Source of the DNA: Lysinibacillus agricola
Lineage (GTDB): Bacteria; Bacillota; Bacilli; Bacillales_A; Planococcaceae
Reading direction: 5' to 3'
NCBI RefSeq assembly: GCF_016638705.1
Contig: NZ_CP067341.1
Coordinates: 3,041,501 to 3,105,500, forward strand
DNA: 64,000 bases
The notes beneath the pieces were generated by a model. The model saw only the letters and a list, made by a program, of their open reading frames with translations, made no database searches and was not told the origin of the DNA. Shown piece after piece: positions 24,687 through 34,650 of this stretch (its first letter is position 1; every line of letters starts with the position of its first letter). The position numbers and the translations under genes were made by a program.

Positions 24687-25459
24687 ATGATTGAGCTCAT
24701 ACCGCCATCTACGACTATGACATCGCCCGTAATATAATCTGAGGCAGCTGCGGCTAAAAATAATGCAACGCCTTTTAGGTCATTTTCAGTTCCTAAACGT
24801 TTTAACGGCGTCGCGCCCATTAAATAATCTTGTCCGCGCTCAATTAAGACTTTTGACATTTTTGTTGGGAAAAATCCTGGGGCAATCGCATTCACATTGA
24901 CGCCATATGACCCCCATTTTACGGCCAAATCTTTTGTTAGCGTAATGACTGCACCTTTACTTGCGTTATAGCCAATTGTATCCATGAATTCAGGTAATGT
25001 ACCACCAAGCCCTGCAACCGAAGCGATATTGATAATTTTTCCACTCTTTTGTTCTAGCATTATTTTACCAACAGCTTGCGTCATTAAAAATGTGCCATTG
25101 ACGTTAACATCGAAGACTTTTTGCCAAGCCTCATATGGCATTTCGACAGCAGGAGTACCCCAAGATGCCCCACTGTTATTGACTAAAATATCAATTCGGC
25201 CGAATGTTTCAAGCGTTTTTGACACTACATTCGTGATATCCTCTGGCTTTGTCACATCACAAGCAAGAGCTAATGTTTGTACACCTAAATCAGCTAATTC
25301 TGCCGCTACTTCTTCGCATGCCTCAACCTTTCTTGAACAAAGTACAACGTTGGCACCTGCTTCAGCAAAGCCTTGTGCAATTTGAGCGCCAAGACCGCGG
25401 CCTCCCCCTGTTACGATGGCCGTTTTCCCCTTTAAGCTAAATAAATCTAGTACCGTCAT
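24683..25459 (-). CDS. Short-chain dehydrogenase/reductase
   Basis: 258 residues. Classical SDR: cofactor motif [16 protein letters not shown] at the active-site loop, Ser of [12 protein letters not shown] catalytic Tyr/Lys, and a C-terminal GDVIVVDGG. Likely NAD(P)-dependent 3-hydroxyacyl or related alcohol oxidation next to the acyl-CoA dehydrogenase. Its ATG overlaps the ACAD stop by 4 bp (ATGA). Confidence 0.93.
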   Translation of the reverse strand: MTVLDLFSLKGKTAIVTGGGRGLGAQIAQGFAEAGANVVLCSRKVEACEEVAAELADLGVQTLALACDVTKPEDITNVVSKTLETFGRIDILVNNSGASWGTPAVEMPYEAWQKVFDVNVNGTFLMTQAVGKIMLEQKSGKIINIASVAGLGGTLPEFMDTIGYNASKGAVITLTKDLAVKWGSYGVNVNAIAPGFFPTKMSKVLIERGQDYLMGATPLKRLGTENDLKGVALFLAAAASDYITGDVIVVDGGMSSII

Positions 25460-26691
25460 TTCACCAGCTCCTCATGTTTTTTGGCATGCTTCTTTAGCTC
25501 CAACTTGGCAACTGTGTTACGATGCACTTCATCTGGACCATCTGCTAATCGTAATGTTCGGGAATTTGCCCATTGTGCTGCAAGCGTCGTATCAGGTCCT
25601 ACTCCAGCAGCACCGAATGCTTGAATTGCTCGGTCAATCACTCTTAATGCCATATTCGGCGCCACTACTTTAATCATGGCAATTTCTGCCTTCGCCTCTT
25701 TATTGCCTACCGTGTCCATCATATAGGCTGCCTTTAACGTTAATAGTCTCGCCTGCTCAAGATCAATACGTGATTCCGCAATACGCTCACGCACCACACC
25801 TTGGTCTGCTAATGGTCGATGGAAAGCATGTCGTTCCTGTACACGCACACACATTTCCTCTAATGCACGTTCAGCGGCTCCAATAAGACGCATACAATGA
25901 TGGATACGACCAGGCCCTAAACGACCTTGCGCAATCGCAAAGCCCTTGCCTTCTCCCCACAATATGTTTTCAACTGGAACTCGAACATTTGTAAACGTCA
26001 CCTCGCCGTGCCCTTCTGGTGCATGATCATAACCAAATGCAGTTAGCATACGCTCTATTTTCACTCCAGGTGTATCCATCGGCACTAGTATCATCGACTG
26101 CTGCTCATGGATAGGTGCTGCAGAATCTTTATGTTTCCCCATAAAAATAGCGATTTTACAGCGAGGATCTCCAGCTCCTGTTGTCCACCACTTATGTCCA
26201 TTTAAAATATAAAAATCGCCATCACGTTCAATACTTGCCTCGATATTTGTTGCATCACTAGAAGCGACTGCTGGCTCAGTCATTGCAAAGCAAGAACGTA
26301 TTTCTCCACGTAATAACGGCTCCAGCCACTGTTTTTTCTGCTGTTCTGAGCCGTAGCGCACAAGCACCTCCATATTCCCTGTATCTGGCGCATTACAATT
26401 AAACACTTCAGGAGCAATTAAAGAACGTCCCATAATTTCACATAAAGGTGCATATTCTAAATTCGTCAAACCTGCCCCATATTCGCTATCTGGCAAAAAT
26501 AAATTCCATAAGCCCGCTTCTTTTGCTTCGTGCTTTAGTTCCTCCATAATCGGCGGAATCGCTCCCCAACGATCCTCCATTGCTTCAACCTGTGCAGCAT
26601 ACACTGTTTCATTTGGATAAATGTATTGCTCCATAAAATTCGTCAGCTTCTCTTGCAGTTCTACTACTTTTTCGCTATAAGAAAAGTTCAT
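25456..26691 (-). CDS. Acyl-CoA dehydrogenase
   Basis: 411 residues, FAD flavoprotein. The helical N-domain is followed by the flavin-binding block [17 protein letters not shown], the middle beta domain ([12 protein letters not shown]) and the C-terminal helical domain ending [19 protein letters not shown]. The APH/SDR context resembles the ACAD10/ACAD11 type, acting on hydroxylated or branched acyl-CoAs. It is the first gene of the operon, preceded by a FadR-type box. Confidence 0.93.
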   Translation of the reverse strand: MNFSYSEKVVELQEKLTNFMEQYIYPNETVYAAQVEAMEDRWGAIPPIMEELKHEAKEAGLWNLFLPDSEYGAGLTNLEYAPLCEIMGRSLIAPEVFNCNAPDTGNMEVLVRYGSEQQKKQWLEPLLRGEIRSCFAMTEPAVASSDATNIEASIERDGDFYILNGHKWWTTGAGDPRCKIAIFMGKHKDSAAPIHEQQSMILVPMDTPGVKIERMLTAFGYDHAPEGHGEVTFTNVRVPVENILWGEGKGFAIAQGRLGPGRIHHCMRLIGAAERALEEMCVRVQERHAFHRPLADQGVVRERIAESRIDLEQARLLTLKAAYMMDTVGNKEAKAEIAMIKVVAPNMALRVIDRAIQAFGAAGVGPDTTLAAQWANSRTLRLADGPDEVHRNTVAKLELKKHAKKHEELVK

Positions 26692-26728
26692 AAGAAAGCC
26701 CCCTTTGTTTGAACATCGAAATGAAAAA

Positions 26729-26746
26729 TGAATGATTATTCATTTT
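26729..26746. promoter_or_regulatory. FadR (YsiA-type) operator upstream of acyl-CoA dehydrogenase
   Basis: TGAATGATTATTCATTTT, 38 bp upstream of the ACAD start. It agrees at nearly all positions with the B. subtilis FadR consensus TGAATGAATANTCATTCA, so long-chain acyl-CoA derepression is predicted. Confidence 0.7.
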
Positions 26747-26895
26747 TATTCTTACATTAAATGTTACCGCTATATTTCTCGTAAATCAATCATCTATTAA
26801 ATAAAAATTTGAATTATAGAGAAAATTCATACATAAAAGAGCAGTACTTAGACGTTAAAATTTTCTTACAATAGCTTTATTATGACCCTTTAGTG

Positions 26896-27774
26896 CTAAA
26901 AGAAGTGCATAATATCCGTAAGCAATTGACGAATGGCAAAAGGAAGATGACGGTTTTTTAAATAAACTAAGTAAACATTACGTCGTAAATTGGGACAATC
27001 TATTTCTTTTTGTACAATAGTTTTAGCTGTAGGACCTTTTAAATAATTTTCAGGTAGAATGGTAACTCCTAAATTTTCACGAACGAGAGACACAGCTGTC
27101 TCGAAACGTTCAATTTCAAATTGGATATTAATGTTGTTTCCAGCCTTTTCAAATGCATCTAAAATATCATGTCTCGTTTGAAAGCCCTCTTTACTAATAA
27201 TAAAAGGCACATCACTTAAATCAGCGATCGTCAGTTTATCCTTCTCCGCTAATGGGTGATTTAATGGTAAAACGGCTACAAGTCGCTCTTCATATAAGCA
27301 CTTAACTTCGAGTTCATCATCATTCATTATCTGATTTGTAATAATTAAATGGGTTTTATAGCTTTTGAGCGATTTTGTGACACGTTTACTTCCTAAAATA
27401 TCGACTAGATGAATCATCATTTGTGGATATTCCTTTTTATATTCTGTAATCACTTGTGGTAACCAATGCTTAATCGACTCCATAATACCAATCGTTATTT
27501 CGCTTGTACCCTGTACAATTACCTCATCCATTTCTATTTTTAAAACTTCCATGTTTTTCAATATAACTTTTGCTCGTTCATATAAAAGCTCGCCGGCTTC
27601 TGTTAATTGAAGATTTCTCGTAGTTCTTTCAAGTAACGGTGAACCAATTTCTTGCTCTAATTTTTTAATAGCATTACTTAAAGAAGGCTGAGAAATATGC
27701 AGTTTTTCAGCTGCCTTCGAGAAATTCATTTGCTCCGTAACTGCTAAAAAATATTGTAATTGTTTAATATCCAA
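26896..27774 (-). CDS. LysR-family transcriptional regulator
   Basis: 292 residues from the TTG at 27774 (GGGGG 8 nt upstream), giving the canonical start MDIKQLQYFLAVTEQMNFSK. The N-terminal winged helix (AAEKLHISQPSLSNAIKKLE) is followed by a periplasmic-binding-like effector domain. Divergent from hutG-gltS, so it most likely activates that operon. Confidence 0.92.
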   Translation of the reverse strand: MDIKQLQYFLAVTEQMNFSKAAEKLHISQPSLSNAIKKLEQEIGSPLLERTTRNLQLTEAGELLYERAKVILKNMEVLKIEMDEVIVQGTSEITIGIMESIKHWLPQVITEYKKEYPQMMIHLVDILGSKRVTKSLKSYKTHLIITNQIMNDDELEVKCLYEERLVAVLPLNHPLAEKDKLTIADLSDVPFIISKEGFQTRHDILDAFEKAGNNINIQFEIERFETAVSLVRENLGVTILPENYLKGPTAKTIVQKEIDCPNLRRNVYLVYLKNRHLPFAIRQLLTDIMHFF

Positions 27775-27793
27775 AACAGCATCCCCCACATTT

Positions 27794-27808
27794 ATAGTTA
27801 AAAGCTAT
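27794..27808. promoter_or_regulatory. LysR-type T-N11-A box
   Basis: ATAGTTAAAAGCTAT: a dyad with T-N11-A spacing directly upstream of the lysR start. A second AT-rich dyad follows at ~27,820-27,845 towards hutG. Confidence 0.45.
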
Positions 27809-27913
27809 AGATTAATAATAATTATATATTAGTAATTATAATTATGCGAATATATAATAAATTTACAACAATATTTACACTACAATAATATTGGTAATGG
27901 AGTTGAGAAGGAT

Positions 27914-28879
27914 ATGTATACAATGACAGATCAAAAACAATGGAAAGGCCGTATAGATTCAACTACAAATTCTAGTAGTTTTCGGTTACATCAAAAAGTA
28001 AAAAGAATTCCTATTAATGATGTAAGCGCTTCAGATAATCAGCATGCCGGAATTGTTGGCTTTATTTGTGATGAGGGGGTACGTCGAAATCAGGGACGTG
28101 TTGGGGCAGCAAGTGGACCTAATGCTCTACGTGAAGCATTATCTGGCTTACCTTGGACATTTAATGATGAGCAGCAAATTATAGATGTCGGTAACGTTCT
28201 TTGTCTAAATCATGCTTTAGAGGAAGCGCAGCGTGAGCTCGGTGAAATTGTCAAAACATTGCTAAGTAAAAAATTACAATGTGTTGTGCTTGGTGGCGGA
28301 CACGAAACACTATACGGACATTATTTAGGCGTTCGCGCAGCGTTACCAACGGAAGCGAAAATCGGGATCGTCAATATCGATGCTCATTTCGATTTACGAC
28401 CATATGATGAGCAACCATCGTCTGGTACAATGTTCCGTCAGATTTTAGAGCAGGATCCACATGCAGATTATTTTGTCCTAGGCATACAACGTTTTGGCAA
28501 TACAAAAGAATTATTTGACAAAGCCGATGAATTGCATGTGAATTATGTGTTAGAAGAAAATATGACGCCAGAAAACAAAGCACAAATCATGCATGATCTT
28601 CAGCAATTTATGGATCATCATGATTATATTCTCTTAACACTATGTATGGATGTACTTAACGCTGCTGTTGCACCGGGTGTTAGTGCTCCATCACCGTTTG
28701 GATTAGATCCAACGACTGTACGTACGATACTTCAAAAAGTAACTTCACACCCAAATACTCATTCTTTTGATATTTGTGAAGTAAATCCTTCGCTTGATGA
28801 GAACGGACGCACGGTTAAATTAGGTGCTTATTTTGTCTATGAAGCACTTAACAACTTACTTAGGGGGCACGGTTCATGA
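27914..28879 (+). CDS. hutG: Formimidoylglutamase (arginase family)
   Basis: 321 residues. Ureohydrolase fold with the binuclear Mn ligands GGGHE, NIDAHFDLRP and the CMDVLNAAVAPGVSAPSPFG block, whose wording is that of HutG rather than arginase or agmatinase. Hydrolyses N-formimino-L-glutamate to glutamate and formamide. An ATG three codons later is also possible. No hutH/U/I in the window. Coupled to gltS by an ATGA overlap. Confidence 0.9.
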   Translation: MYTMTDQKQWKGRIDSTTNSSSFRLHQKVKRIPINDVSASDNQHAGIVGFICDEGVRRNQGRVGAASGPNALREALSGLPWTFNDEQQIIDVGNVLCLNHALEEAQRELGEIVKTLLSKKLQCVVLGGGHETLYGHYLGVRAALPTEAKIGIVNIDAHFDLRPYDEQPSSGTMFRQILEQDPHADYFVLGIQRFGNTKELFDKADELHVNYVLEENMTPENKAQIMHDLQQFMDHHDYILLTLCMDVLNAAVAPGVSAPSPFGLDPTTVRTILQKVTSHPNTHSFDICEVNPSLDENGRTVKLGAYFVYEALNNLLRGHGS

Positions 28880-30060
28880 TCGAATTCAATCAAATCACAA
28901 CAGTATTTCTAGCAGTTGCCCTATTCGCATTGGGTGGCTGGCTTATAAATAAAATCGGTTTTTTAAAGCGTTTTTGTATTCCAGCACCTGTTGTTGGGGG
29001 CTTACTATTCGCCGCCTTGGCAACTATTCTAAAGACAACGGACGTATTAGAAATTTCGCTTGATACTTCATTACAAAGCTTATTTATGATTACATTCTTC
29101 ACAACAATTGGTTTAGGAGCAAGCTTTAAACTTGTTAAGCTGGGTGGGAAATTATTAATTATTTATTGGTTAGCTTGTGGTTTCCTAGCGTTAATGCAAA
29201 ATGTTATTGGTGTATCACTTGCATCGCTGATGGGTATTCATCCATTAATCGGTATGATGGCTGGTACTGTTTCTATGGAAGGTGGTCATGGTTCCGCTGC
29301 AGCATTTGGACAAACATTAGAAGACTTAGGTATTTCATCAGCTATGACAATTGGTGCGGCTGCGGCTACATGTGGTTTAGTCGCTGGTGGCTTAATCGGT
29401 GGCCCTATTGTGAAGTACTTAGTTGGAAAATATAATTTAACGCCAGATGTACAAGAAGCTGAAGAAGTTGATTTTGAAAATAAAAATGAACAAATTACAT
29501 CCGATTCATTCTTTACACAAGTTCTCTTTATTACGTTTTGTATGGCAGTAGGTACGTATGTTGGAACATTATTCTCAGAAACTACTGGTTTCGTACTACC
29601 TGGCTATGTTGGTGCAATGTTTGTTGCTGTATTAGTGCGTAATATTATGGATAAATTTAAACCTGAAGCGATAAACATGAAAAGTATTTCTTTAATTGGT
29701 GATGTTACTTTAGGTATCTTCCTTTCAATGGCGCTAATGAGCATTAAATTATGGGAAATTGCCGATTTAGCACTTCCACTATTCATCATTGTTTTCGCAC
29801 AAGTATTCTTTATTGTTGTGTTTAGTATTTTTGTATTGTTTAAGTTACTTGGAAAAAATTACGATGCTGCTGTTATGGTTGCCGGTTTTGCCGGACACGG
29901 TCTAGGGGCAACACCAAATGCGATGGCCAATATGTCAGCGGTTGTCCAACGTTTCGGTCCATCTAAAAAAGCATTCCTCGTAGTACCAATAGTAGGTGCG
30001 TTTTTAATCGACGTATTCGGTATTCCAATTATTATTACGACAATCAATTTATTTAAATAG
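28876..30060 (+). CDS. gltS: Sodium/glutamate symporter
   Basis: 394 residues, two inverted halves with many helices. GltS signatures are GGHGSAAAFGQTLEDLGISS in the first half and GFAGHGLGATPNAMANM in the second. Start overlaps the hutG stop (ATGA). Next to formimidoylglutamase it could import glutamate/formiminoglutamate-like substrates or clear product glutamate. Confidence 0.95.
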   Translation: MIEFNQITTVFLAVALFALGGWLINKIGFLKRFCIPAPVVGGLLFAALATILKTTDVLEISLDTSLQSLFMITFFTTIGLGASFKLVKLGGKLLIIYWLACGFLALMQNVIGVSLASLMGIHPLIGMMAGTVSMEGGHGSAAAFGQTLEDLGISSAMTIGAAAATCGLVAGGLIGGPIVKYLVGKYNLTPDVQEAEEVDFENKNEQITSDSFFTQVLFITFCMAVGTYVGTLFSETTGFVLPGYVGAMFVAVLVRNIMDKFKPEAINMKSISLIGDVTLGIFLSMALMSIKLWEIADLALPLFIIVFAQVFFIVVFSIFVLFKLLGKNYDAAVMVAGFAGHGLGATPNAMANMSAVVQRFGPSKKAFLVVPIVGAFLIDVFGIPIIITTINLFK

Positions 30061-30070
30061 ATTAGAAAAA

Positions 30071-30112
30071 GCCGTGCAACTGTCTTTTTATAACAGTTGC
30101 ACGGCCTATTTT
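30071..30112. terminator. Strong bidirectional terminator
   Basis: A 13-bp GC-rich stem GCCGTGCAACTGT with its complement at 30093-30105, A-run before and T-run after, between the convergent gltS and deacetylase genes. Confidence 0.92.
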
Positions 30113-30125
30113 TTTAGCTTATTGA

Positions 30126-31391
30126 TTATTGTAATATTTCACTAACAGTTACAAATTCATAGCCTTGCTTTTGCAAGTAAAGAATTACGTTTTCCAAACC
30201 ATTTGCTGTCGTTTGATGAATATCATGCATTAAAATAATGCTGCCATCTTTCACTGACGCTTTCACATACGCTAAAATTTTATCAGCATTGCGATGCTTC
30301 CAATCAAGTGTATCGATTGACCAAAGAATAGAAGGCATCGTAATGACAGAACGAACTTTATCATTCGTTGCACCATATGGAGGACGGAAAACCGTTGGAT
30401 ATTGACCGATTGATGCATAAATAGCATTGCTAGTTCGATCGACCTCTTGTTTAACATTTGCTGTCGATAAGCTTGTTAACTTTGGATGGTTCCATGTATG
30501 ATTGCCTATTTCATGGCCAGCCTCATAAACTTTCTTTACGACTGCTGAATTTTTAGTGGCATTTGGCCCAACCATAAAAAATGTAGCCTTTGCATCATAT
30601 TTCTTTAAAGTCGCTAAAACTTGTGGGGTAACTTTTGCATCTGGCCCATCATCGAATGTTAAAGCCACACGCTTCTTTTCCCCTTTCGCTACTGGTACAC
30701 CTTTATTGTATACTTTGTTACCAGGTATTTGGATATTTACCAGCTCTGAAGCTTTCACATAGCCCTTTTGTTCACCTGCTTCTACATAGGCCCAGCCAAC
30801 TAGCGTTGTATATTGCTGAACGACTGTTTTATTGGCAATCGTACCAAGAACCTCGCCACTTGGGCTAGCAGTTAAACGAAGCACAGCGCCATTAGCAGCA
30901 TTTACTCGTTTTTTTGTCGCAACAGGTTTCTTTAAAGAATTTGTTGCAACATAGCCTGTTTGATGACCATATTGGACAAATGACCAACCTCCAGGTGCTG
31001 ATCCATATACAAAGATAATACTGTTTTCATTAAGCAGTCCTGCTTTTTGTGCATTTGGACTAGGATATGTAAATAAAGTTGTTCCACCTTTTTGCGTCAC
31101 TAAATATTTTTCAGATGTAATGCTTACTAATGCTGCCGTTTCTACATATCCCTCTAGCTGTTGAACTTTAATTCGAGTCCATTTCTTATTTACAGGTGTA
31201 GCTGTTACATAACTACCTTTCGTTATTTGACCGATTTCGGCACTTTCTACGGAAGGTTCTACATAAACTGCTGTGTCTTTTGCTACAGATTGAATAACGG
31301 ATGTACCCTCAGCATTTGCAGAAGCATAATCTACAAACACGAAACTGATAAAAAATGTCAAAATAATAGCATAGGGTAAAAGTTTTTTCAT
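30126..31391 (-). CDS. Secreted polysaccharide deacetylase with SH3b repeats
   Basis: 421 residues. Signal peptide to ~residue 27, three bacterial SH3 domains (~33-92, 96-156 and 160-220), then a NodB/CE4 domain: TFDDGP (D247, D248), HEIGNHTWNH (H298, H302 metal ligands), RPPYG and a catalytic ILMHDIH. Acts outside the cell, probably de-N-acetylating peptidoglycan, with the SH3b units binding the wall. Monocistronic. Confidence 0.93.
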   Translation of the reverse strand: MKKLLPYAIILTFFISFVFVDYASANAEGTSVIQSVAKDTAVYVEPSVESAEIGQITKGSYVTATPVNKKWTRIKVQQLEGYVETAALVSITSEKYLVTQKGGTTLFTYPSPNAQKAGLLNENSIIFVYGSAPGGWSFVQYGHQTGYVATNSLKKPVATKKRVNAANGAVLRLTASPSGEVLGTIANKTVVQQYTTLVGWAYVEAGEQKGYVKASELVNIQIPGNKVYNKGVPVAKGEKKRVALTFDDGPDAKVTPQVLATLKKYDAKATFFMVGPNATKNSAVVKKVYEAGHEIGNHTWNHPKLTSLSTANVKQEVDRTSNAIYASIGQYPTVFRPPYGATNDKVRSVITMPSILWSIDTLDWKHRNADKILAYVKASVKDGSIILMHDIHQTTANGLENVILYLQKQGYEFVTVSEILQ

Positions 31392-31560
31392 TTTTCTACA
31401 CCGCCCTTTTCATCACAGATGTCTTTTTTCATATGTTTTTTCTGAAAAAATATAGGATTCGACTCTAATTATAGAATAATAGATTATGCCAGAAAATAGT
31501 AGGAATCAACTAGTTTTTGTGATTGGAAATTTCTTTATTAACGTTTTTTGGTAGCTAGGA

Positions 31561-32007
31561 TCAACGGCATATTGTTGAAGTGTTAGCTAAAAAAACTTTC
31601 ACTTTTTCTTCATCCAAAAGATCATTTCCCTGTGGTAGCGTTGGCAATATTGATTCCATTTCAGCAATCAATATATCTCTAGAAATTTCAAACATTTCCC
31701 CATCGACCTCAAAACCATAGCCCTTGGCATTTGGAACTAAAATTGCGCCCATCATTGCGTTATTAACAAGTGCATTATCTCTTGCAGTAGATGATGAAAA
31801 CCATTTATTTAATTGGCGTAGCACCGCCCCTCTTAAATCAAAATGATTGATTGTATCCCCAAGCATGAATACCATGTTAGCTATTTTACCAACTTTCACA
31901 TGGTCTCTAAAAGGCTACCAAAATGCCTTCTCTGTTTCGGGTACTTGTGTAGTGCACCCTATTAATAAGACGATTGAAACAATTAAAAAAGTTACTAATT
32001 TTTTCAT
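31561..32007 (-). pseudogene. Lipoprotein gene interrupted by one in-frame amber codon
   Basis: From the ATG at 32007 (AGGAGG upstream) the frame reads a lipoprotein signal (VSIVLLIGC, Cys17), TTQVPETEKAFW, a TAG at 31915-31917, then PFRDHVKVGKIANMVFMLGD and on to a normal stop; 149 codons with no frameshift. Family unknown. A GTG a few codons after the TAG could restart, giving a 112-residue protein without the export signal. Most simply a recent nonsense pseudogene. Confidence 0.75.
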
Positions 32008-32019
32008 ATTTTTTTCCTC

Positions 32020-32859
32020 CTATAACGCATCATACGCTGTAAGAGCATCCTCAATATGGAATGGTGGTGTCCAAGCCTGCCCATTTGCATTAGTCGTAAC
32101 GAAAATATAATGTTTACCATCTTTTTCGATAATGGAAGCTAAGCAAAGACCAGCTTCAGGTGTATAGCCCGTTTTCCCTCCCAATATTACACCTTCCCCT
32201 CCTGGAACTTTCATTAAAAGTGAGCTTGTAATCGTTAATTCATTCGGTACATGAGTTATATAGCTTTTAGAAGTCAAAATTTGATAAAAGGTAGGATTTT
32301 TAATAGCATAATGAAACAACTTACTAATATCACGCACACTGGAGACATGAGCGTCATCATGTAGTCCGCTAGCATTCACAAAATGCGTATCGTTCATCCC
32401 TAATTCATGCGCTTTATTATTCATTAACGTCACAAATGCTTCTTCACTACCTGCAATCGTATCAGCAAGTGTCCCCGTAGCATCTGCCCCAGAGGCAAGC
32501 AGTGTACCATATAATAAATCCTCTATCGTCACAAAATCGCCTGCCATAAAGCCAGCCATCGAAGCATTTTGAGCAGTAAATTTAGAAATCGTTTGTGGTT
32601 CAACAATTGTTTGCTTCTGTAGATCAGCACTTACCTCAATAGCAACAATCGCTGTCATAATCTTCGTTAATGATGCAGGATAAATAATGGCATCTGCATT
32701 TTTTTCGTATAATACACCTCCTTTTTCATTGAGTAATAAAGCATTTTTACTATGTAACGAAGGTAGCTCTATTTGCGTTTGTTCCGTTGTTGTGTTATTC
32801 GTATAATAAAAAAAGATTGCAGCCGCACATATACAGCAAAATAAGACAAATTTTTTCAT
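32020..32859 (-). CDS. D-alanyl-D-alanine carboxypeptidase (PBP5-like)
   Basis: 279 residues from the ATG at 32859 (GGGGG upstream). N-terminal membrane anchor/signal (~4-20), then peptidase S11 motifs: Ser63-x-x-Lys66 (ASLTK), Ser123-Gly-Ala (SGAD, where SxN is usual) and Lys229-Thr-Gly (GGKTGY). The C-terminal anchor domain of classical PBP5 is missing, so this is the short type. It trims peptidoglycan pentapeptides. The SxN change to SGA may tune activity. Confidence 0.88.
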   Translation of the reverse strand: MKKFVLFCCICAAAIFFYYTNNTTTEQTQIELPSLHSKNALLLNEKGGVLYEKNADAIIYPASLTKIMTAIVAIEVSADLQKQTIVEPQTISKFTAQNASMAGFMAGDFVTIEDLLYGTLLASGADATGTLADTIAGSEEAFVTLMNNKAHELGMNDTHFVNASGLHDDAHVSSVRDISKLFHYAIKNPTFYQILTSKSYITHVPNELTITSSLLMKVPGGEGVILGGKTGYTPEAGLCLASIIEKDGKHYIFVTTNANGQAWTPPFHIEDALTAYDAL

Positions 32860-32948
32860 AAAAAAACGCCCCCCACTCATTATAATAGGAGGCATTTATG
32901 AATATTCCTGTAGGAAATTTATGAAGAAATTCTTAAAGCTGGTTTTAT

Positions 32949-33560
32949 TTAATAAAAATGATCAAAATCTGAACAAATTCTCGTTATGTCTTTATTCGCT
33001 AATTTAAAAAATACATCCTGAGATACTTCTAACTTCAGTGCATCTTCCTTTTTTAGATCCGCATATAATCCTCGTAAAATGCGACCTGTTAAACCATGTG
33101 AGATAACGATCACTTTCGGTACATGTTGAATGTCTTCTAGCCAAGCACTTAGTCTGCTCACTACGGAGTCGTAAGCTTCTCCATTTGGAGCATTAAAATA
33201 CCAGTTATACACGTCTGTGTTATGGAAAAGATTGGGCCAAGAACTTTCAATTTCTTTCGTTGTTAAGCCAGCCCACTGTCCCACTGCAACCTCGGTTAAA
33301 CGATTATCTTTTTCAACATTCTTCAAATCATATCCAATTGTTTCACAAATTATTTCAGTGCTTTGCATGGCTCTTCCTAATGGACTTGACACAATTTTCC
33401 ATTCGTTAGGATCACCAATTAAACTTTTCAACATTTGAGCATTTTGTTGTACTTGATCTACACCAACTTCTGTTAATGGAGAATCGAGCTCTCCTTGGTA
33501 TCGTCCTTGTGTATTATATTCAGTTTCCCCATGACGTAGTAAGTATATCGTTTGATTCAA
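32949..33560 (-). CDS. Histidine phosphatase family protein (phosphoglycerate mutase-like)
   Basis: 203 residues. LLRHGETEYN carries the phosphorylated His with the RHG motif; SSPLGRAMQSTEI and VISHGLTGRIL complete the active site. The start is TTG with GGGGG upstream; the catalytic His near residue 10 requires it. Phosphatase rather than glycolytic mutase is likely given the short length. Confidence 0.9.
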   Translation of the reverse strand: MNQTIYLLRHGETEYNTQGRYQGELDSPLTEVGVDQVQQNAQMLKSLIGDPNEWKIVSSPLGRAMQSTEIICETIGYDLKNVEKDNRLTEVAVGQWAGLTTKEIESSWPNLFHNTDVYNWYFNAPNGEAYDSVVSRLSAWLEDIQHVPKVIVISHGLTGRILRGLYADLKKEDALKLEVSQDVFFKLANKDITRICSDFDHFY

Positions 33561-33600
33561 TATGTTTCCCCCTATAAATTCTCCCTAACTATCACTCATT

Positions 33601-34023
33601 TTAAAACAATAAAATGATATAGACAAATCCAAAGAACAAACATAATGGACTGTAGATCCAAGTATCGTATCTAGCAAACTGTGAATGTTTTATTTTTTTA
33701 AAAAACCCAACATAATTAAAATCACCAATTGCCCGAATAATAAAAATGATAGCACAAACAATGCTTCCGATTTTAGATAAACTATTTGCTCGGAAGCTCT
33801 GCAAATAATTACCTTGAACAACAATAATGATACTAGCCAGTAGAATAAGACAGGCTACGAATAATGTTCCCCATATTCTCGGAGTAAATGCAGGTTTATG
33901 CTCTCCCTCTCTTACAGGAAGAACAGCGGCAGAACTCCATCGACCTCCAAAAGCCCAATACATATGTAAAAAACTGATAAACCACAGAAAACCTACAGCT
34001 AATAATGGTAAAATCGACTTCAT
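33601..34023 (-). CDS. DUF3995 membrane protein
   Basis: 140 residues, four hydrophobic segments, with the FLHMYWAFGGRW motif and AIGDFNYVGFFK block of DUF3995. It is preceded by an operator shared with the tetR gene upstream, suggesting it is that regulator's target. Function unknown. Confidence 0.82.
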   Translation of the reverse strand: MKSILPLLAVGFLWFISFLHMYWAFGGRWSSAAVLPVREGEHKPAFTPRIWGTLFVACLILLASIIIVVQGNYLQSFRANSLSKIGSIVCAIIFIIRAIGDFNYVGFFKKIKHSQFARYDTWIYSPLCLFFGFVYIILLF

Positions 34024-34051
34024 ATATTTACCTCCAATATTATAATCCTAA

Positions 34052-34071
34052 AACATACACCACCGTATGTT
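34052..34071. promoter_or_regulatory. TetR operator at the DUF3995 gene
   Basis: AACATAC-N6-GTATGTT inverted repeat 29 bp upstream of the DUF3995 start. It has the same arms and spacing as the site upstream of tetR (34651-34669). Confidence 0.65.
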
Positions 34072-34110
34072 ATGATAATAATTTTGTCCCTTCAGGTTTC
34101 TATAACCATA

Positions 34111-34635
34111 TTAGGGACATTTATTATCGTGTATTAAAAGCTCAATCATTTTATCAACATTAAAATTAGGATTTTCTTCAAATCTTGTCATCCATCCTAC
34201 ATACGTTAAATAGGCAAGTCTCGCTCGATCAATGGATTTTGTTTCGTCTACGCCCATTTTTTGATACAATTTTGCAACACAAAAAATTCTTTGTTCTTCA
34301 ATATCCACTAAACGTGCTGCAACAACCGGATCATATTTAGCCCAAGTATAAATACCATTCTCGATTTTTTTATCTCGATTAAAACTAATCTGTAATAGCT
34401 GTTCTAATGAGGCATCCTGTTGCTCCATACTTTGAACAATCAGCTTCGTCGCATGTATTTCCCAATAGTCGAGCATAGAATCTAGTAGCTCTTGACGGTC
34501 ACGAAAATAGTGATAGAAGCTCCCTTTGCTTATTTTTAGCCATCGAGCAAGTGCTTCAATGCGAACTTTATGTATTCCTTCATCAGCTAATTGTTGTAAT
34601 CCTGCTTTTATCCAATCTTCCCTCGTTAATTGCAT
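34111..34635 (-). CDS. TetR-family transcriptional regulator
   Basis: 174 residues. The N-terminal HTH (DEGIHKVRIEALARWLKISK, then GSFYHYFRDRQELLDSML) is classical TetR; the C-terminal helical ligand domain is divergent. Followed by the DUF3995 gene. Two matching inverted repeats, one before each gene, predict autoregulation plus control of DUF3995. Confidence 0.9.
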   Translation of the reverse strand: MQLTREDWIKAGLQQLADEGIHKVRIEALARWLKISKGSFYHYFRDRQELLDSMLDYWEIHATKLIVQSMEQQDASLEQLLQISFNRDKKIENGIYTWAKYDPVVAARLVDIEEQRIFCVAKLYQKMGVDETKSIDRARLAYLTYVGWMTRFEENPNFNVDKMIELLIHDNKCP

Positions 34636-34650
34636 GTCATCTCTCCAGTA

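Noticed and set aside
31915..31917. TAG read as recoded amino acid in the lipoprotein gene
   Set aside because: No downstream recoding element is visible and other genes end normally in TAG; a nonsense mutation is simpler.
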